NCBI GenBank assembly: GCA_032358255.1
Contig: JAULBX010023296.1
Span: forward strand, 219,778 to 283,777
DNA from: Heterotrichella gracilis
Lineage: Eukaryota; Sar; Xanthophyceae; Tribonematales; Xanthonemataceae
DNA: 64,000 bases
Reading direction: 5' to 3'
The position numbers were made by a program, and so were the translations under genes. Below, piece by piece: positions 60,291 through 64,000 of the stretch. The stretch's first letter is position 1. The number at the start of each line of letters is the position of its first letter. The notes under the pieces are model-generated. The model saw only the letters and a program-made list of their open reading frames with translations. It had not been told where the DNA came from and searched no databases.

Positions 60291-63200
60291 TCACAGGGTA
60301 CAGCTCAAGCCAGCACCTCCTCGGCTAACCGCTCACCCACAAGCAATGCCGATGACGAGCCACCACCTTTCCTGCCTCCAAGGGTAAGTGGGCAACCACC
60401 CAGTGCCAATAATATACATAGAAGAGTGCACCCGAATGAAGCTTGCACCATCTTGCTGAACACTGGGATTACTTGTCTGAGACCACCGACTACCATTCAC
60501 TGCCTTGACCTAGCTCGCCTAGCCCAGCAGGTGCCTGTAAGGGGTAGCCAGCACAGGTGTGGGTAGTATCAGGGGTGGCTAGTAATGGGTGGGTAGTACC
60601 AGGGTTGGCTATTGCACAGGATTACAGTAGGGTGGATGGCATGAGGGTGAGAAAAACCCTTCGATTTTCCTTTGTCATCCTCACCCTTCACGTGCCAGCT
60701 TGTGTGGTTTCCCCATTGCTATGTCAGTTGCTTGGCACCCACTCATCCTTCAAAGTTCAGAAGCTGACAGTGAGAGCTTTTAAAGAAGGTCGTATGCTAT
60801 ATGGTGAACCCTAATCCCAACCCTAAAGGTTGACAATGGCCCTGACCCACCGCCACAATCCGCAGTTGGCGCCACCCAGGAAGCATGGTCAATTTGCAGC
60901 AGTCCACGAGTTCCTCGACACCTCCAATACCCTGCTTGAGACATCCCTCGATGACCTTGGCACAGAAAGAAGTCAGCAGTGTATGGAGCCGGTCCGAGCC
61001 ATCGCCGAGCCGCTTCACCGGCGCTTGTTTGAGGAGGTGAAAGCCCTTACCCACCAACCCCAAACCCTAGTCCGTATATCCTCAACAGTCACCCACCAAT
61101 GCAATACCCCAAACCCTACACCCTACACAAACACCCACCAACCCAAACACCCTCTGCAACCTAGCTATTTAGTGACCATGTTGCACAGCCAGGAAGGGGT
61201 TTGCAGTTGTTCCATTTTGTGTTGTATGGTACTAACCATGGAGCGTCAAAGTGTTTACATCATCAATGGCCGAAGCTGCATTCAAACTGCAACGAAGGGC
61301 GCGGATTTCTTTTACTAACATGCTTGTGCAGACTCAGCCGGAGCCACAAACCCCAAAACCCTGGGGGGAAAAACCCTAAAACGTAAACACATTGTAAGAA
61401 AGCGTGCTTTGTGCAGACTGAAGCCGGAGCTGAGCTGCGCAACGGCTTGGCCGCCAAGTTCATGGCTGGGTGGGGCATGCATTGGATGGTGGTCTTGATC
61501 CAAATGGTGGAGCACTCTGCCCCTCCCCTCACCCCACAGCAGATATCTGCACTGCTGGCTATGGATGCAGTGACCTACTTGGTGCGCATGGCGTATGCAG
61601 GGTACCATTCTGCGCTGGACAAGGAAGCAGGTACGCACTTTGGGTCAGTCGTGGGCCATGGCTCACGGCATCCACGCTTTGCCAGCTTGGTGCGCAGGCC
61701 CTTTGTCTGTTGTTTATCTGGCTCCGTGGCAGGCTTCAGCAATTAGATTGGGCTTCAGCAAGTAGGCCTATTGCAATATTTGCATTTCCCTTTGAAATTT
61801 CTTTGAAATTGCAGTTTCCTTTGACATTTTGCTTGACGTCCCACCTGTGGCCAGGAGCATTGCATGGCATTGCATGGCAAATTGCACGAGACTGCTTGTC
61901 ACGCCACGCTACACTGTTTTCTCAATGTCCCAACCTCAAACCCCAAATCCTAACACGCCATTCTCGCATGTTGCACTTATATAGCTCGCCAGGTTGCTCT
62001 CAGACGGCACCCACCCCCCTGTGGCGCATTGTGATATATTCGCCCTTGTCCATCGTGAAGGTTTCCCAGTTAGCCCAAACCAAATAGATGTGATTTGAAT
62101 TTGTAACCCGGAGCCTCCCATGCATTTGGCCGCAGTAGCCTGCACTCTGCCCACAAATTTAGCCTGCAAGTGTGTGTTAACCCCTTCACCTCTCTGCGAT
62201 GCATCGTGCAGTGATCTCCTTGTCCCTTCTGGACCACTTCCGGCAAATCCCGGGGGCTTACCGCGCATTTTGGCACAACGGCGCAGTTCGCTTTTTTGCG
62301 GGGGCTGTCTCGGAGCTGAGCCGATCCCTGCGGAATGGCCACCCACCGACGGAAACCAACCTGTACATGCTGTGGAGGTCGGCCAATGTGTTGTCCTTGA
62401 TGACAGAGGTGCCGCATCCTTCGGGGTGCTGCTGGAACCATGTGCTGGTGACGGGGCCTGAGGACTCGATCGGGCCCTACCAGAAAGCTGCGCTGGATAA
62501 ACTGCAGCAGCAGGAGATCAGGAACGACACGCTGGCGGCCAAGATGTGCAGGTGTGGCTGGAAATGAGGATGGGCACGCATGTGACTGGACTGTTGGTGG
62601 ATGCATCCCTCTGGGGGCACGCATGCAATGTAATGTAATGTAATGTAATGTAATGTAATGTAATGTAATGTAATGTAATGTAATGTAATGTAATGTAATG
62701 TAATGTAGTGTATGAGGATGGGCACCTTAAGTTCTGTGCAGAGGATTAATTATAATGATATAAGTGCATGCAAACAACGTTACACATAGCTATGTGCTTG
62801 CAGGTTCGTTCAGTACTGATGCTGCATAGTCTCTCGCACTGCATATGGCTGGTGGATGAAGGGGTGATGGAAGAGTGTTCCGCTTTCTGACCTGTGATGC
62901 CTCATGTGTGAGCCTTCCCTAGGTAGTAAAACCTGATTTCTTATCAGCCATGCATACAATCCTTCATTGCCACAATAGAACCGCTCCTTCCCTTTCCGTG
63001 CAGGTGGCTGGTGAGGGAAGGGGTGATGGGTGAATGCGCCGACCTCATTGTGGCATGCGCTCAAGACCCCAGCAAGATTGTTGCCCTCTCAGATGTACCG
63101 CCTGGAGAGACGCTGTTGCACCCCTTGGTATGCATGATGATCATGCTGGGCAGCATGGCCTGCGTCATCCCCGGGGATGCTAATGCTTTTTTCAGGGACC

Positions 63201-63703
63201 GCCCAAACCTCCTGCCATCCATTCTGTCCTTCAACGGAAGCAGCGGCCCCAAGGCAATCCTCCACAGCCATGGGTTGCACCTTATTGGGGAGCTGACTGC
63301 CCACGATGTGATCCCCGGGGATGTCCTGCTGGGGACCGGAGGCAAAAATTCCAATTTTGTGGAAATGGTGACCAGCAGCGCCTGTGGGGAAAATGGCCCC
63401 ATGTCTCTGGAGGCTTCTGACAATATTGCCTCTGCCTTTATATCCCTGGCCAATGTGATGCACAACGAGAAGCGCCACAGGGTGGCTGGGTGTGTTCCCG
63501 TCACAGCATATGGTGGACAACTCAAGGCGCTGGTGGGTTGGCTGAGCGCTTGCCTCACGGGCGCCAAGGAGGGCCAAGAGGCGCAGGTGTTTGGGGGCCA
63601 TGCCATTGTGGTAGCGCTGCAGATGTACGAGGCAGAGCAAATCTCGGATGCGTGGATGGAGGTAAGGATCTGCACTGGTCATAAAAACTATCAGTTCACC
63701 TGA
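59880..63703 (+). CDS. Unknown protein with SAP/ARMET-like N-terminus (partial, runs off right edge)
   Basis: The ATG at 59880 starts MASGSSVGWATRPVKELKSY, followed by VDISGCVEKADLV, a SAP/ARMET-like helix-hairpin. Codon 41 is TGA (60000-60002), after which the frame stays open to AGG|GTAAGC. Later exons join in phase: GTAQASTSSANRSPTSNADD (from 60298); LAPPRKHGQFAAVHEFLDTS to 61036; 61416 onward (LRNGLAAKFMAGWGMHWMVV); about 62215-62550 (DHFRQIPGAYRAFWHNGAV to AAKMCR); and 63004 onward (WLVREGVMGECADLIVACAQ) to a donor near 63661. The helical, Leu/Ala-rich body could be an ARM-like fold. I do not recognise the family. The TGA may mean another start, a sequencing or allelic change, or early decay. 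Confidence 0.55.
61053..61150. repeat. CCCTA-rich tandem intron repeat
   Basis: Repeats of ACCCACCAA...CCAAACCCTA units form much of this intron of the right-edge gene. Confidence 0.55.
61319..61384 (+). repeat. Copy of an exon start followed by CCCTAAA tract
   Basis: TTGTGCAGACTCAGCCGGAG mirrors the real exon start TTGTGCAGACTGAAGCCGGA at 61409-61428. Between them are AACCCTGG and AACCCTAAAA units. Confidence 0.75.
62625..62706. repeat. (TGTAA)n microsatellite
   Basis: About 16 uninterrupted copies of a five-base unit (AATGT phase), inside an intron of the right-edge gene. The unit equals the algal poly(A) signal TGTAA on the plus strand. Confidence 0.9.
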
Positions 63704-63924
63704 ATTCACTTATAACGAAACTACAACAAACAGAACTCTGACAAATGGAGGTAAGGGGCATGCGCTGGAGAAACATCATATTACTTGAAAGTCAACCACA
63801 CGACAAATGACTTTTGGTAATGCTGCAGCCTGTCCCTCACATAGCGTGCTTCATTAAGGACGGGGACATGATTCGAAGAGTGTGTGTCGATGTCGATGTT
63901 TGAATGTGCAATATCCTCCACCAG

Positions 63925-64000
63925 GTTAGTTAGTTAGTTAGTTACATGCATTCCAGCAAAATAGCCAGATTAGCAGTCAGTCTTGCACATGCGGCGCCAC
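63925..64000 (+). repeat. Dispersed repeat, copy 4 (cut by window end)
   Basis: A (GTTA)n run is followed by CATGCATTCCAGCA, AGCCAGATTAGCAG and CTTGCACATGCGGCGCCA, as in the copy at 56895. Confidence 0.7.

Noticed and set aside
62477-62725. Open frame reading ITLHYITLHY on the minus strand
   Set aside because: It is only the translation of the five-base microsatellite.

Overview
The window reads as nuclear DNA of an intron-rich green alga, probably a chlorophyte and possibly trebouxiophyte-like; I cannot name a species. The evidence is the gene set: a thylakoid-lumen precursor, a mitochondrial-type SHMT, a bacterial-type TrmA with a transit-like leader, and an EMF2/VRN2-like SUZ12. Further support comes from many short spliced exons and scattered plant-type telomere-like CCCTAAA/TTTAGGG tracts inside introns and spacers. 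No prokaryotic operon structure, tRNA, rRNA or CRISPR was seen. All exon borders were read by eye from GT/GC...AG sites, frame continuity and family resemblance.

Layout from left to right: the 3' end of IMP4 (+); an unidentified membrane protein (-); NAD kinase (-), divergent from a peroxisomal-type 2,4-dienoyl-CoA reductase (+); a decayed endonuclease-like element relic (-); TrmA (-); a SUZ12-type Polycomb protein (+); a lower-GC unknown gene (+); and two duplicated secreted-protein genes (-), one carrying an animal-type Kunitz/BPTI domain. After these come a type II membrane glycosyltransferase-like gene (+), a long-form RNase Z (-), the lumen protein (+), SHMT (+), and a large gene joining a ZNF598/Hel2 E3 ligase to an NFX1-like R3H tail (+). 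The last 12 kb is rearranged: the tail of the Hel2 gene and its downstream flank occur twice, with a broken FunK1-like kinase gene between the copies, and a SAP-like-domain gene runs off the right edge.

The most unusual signal is that many introns carry diverged copies of the neighbouring exon edge, splice site included. I see it about a dozen times in five genes (NADK, SHMT, Hel2-R3H, the FunK1-like gene and the right-edge gene). Several copies are joined by CCCTAAA-type sequence. It looks as if introns here grow by local duplication across splice junctions. Three GC-AG introns are also supported by reading frame.
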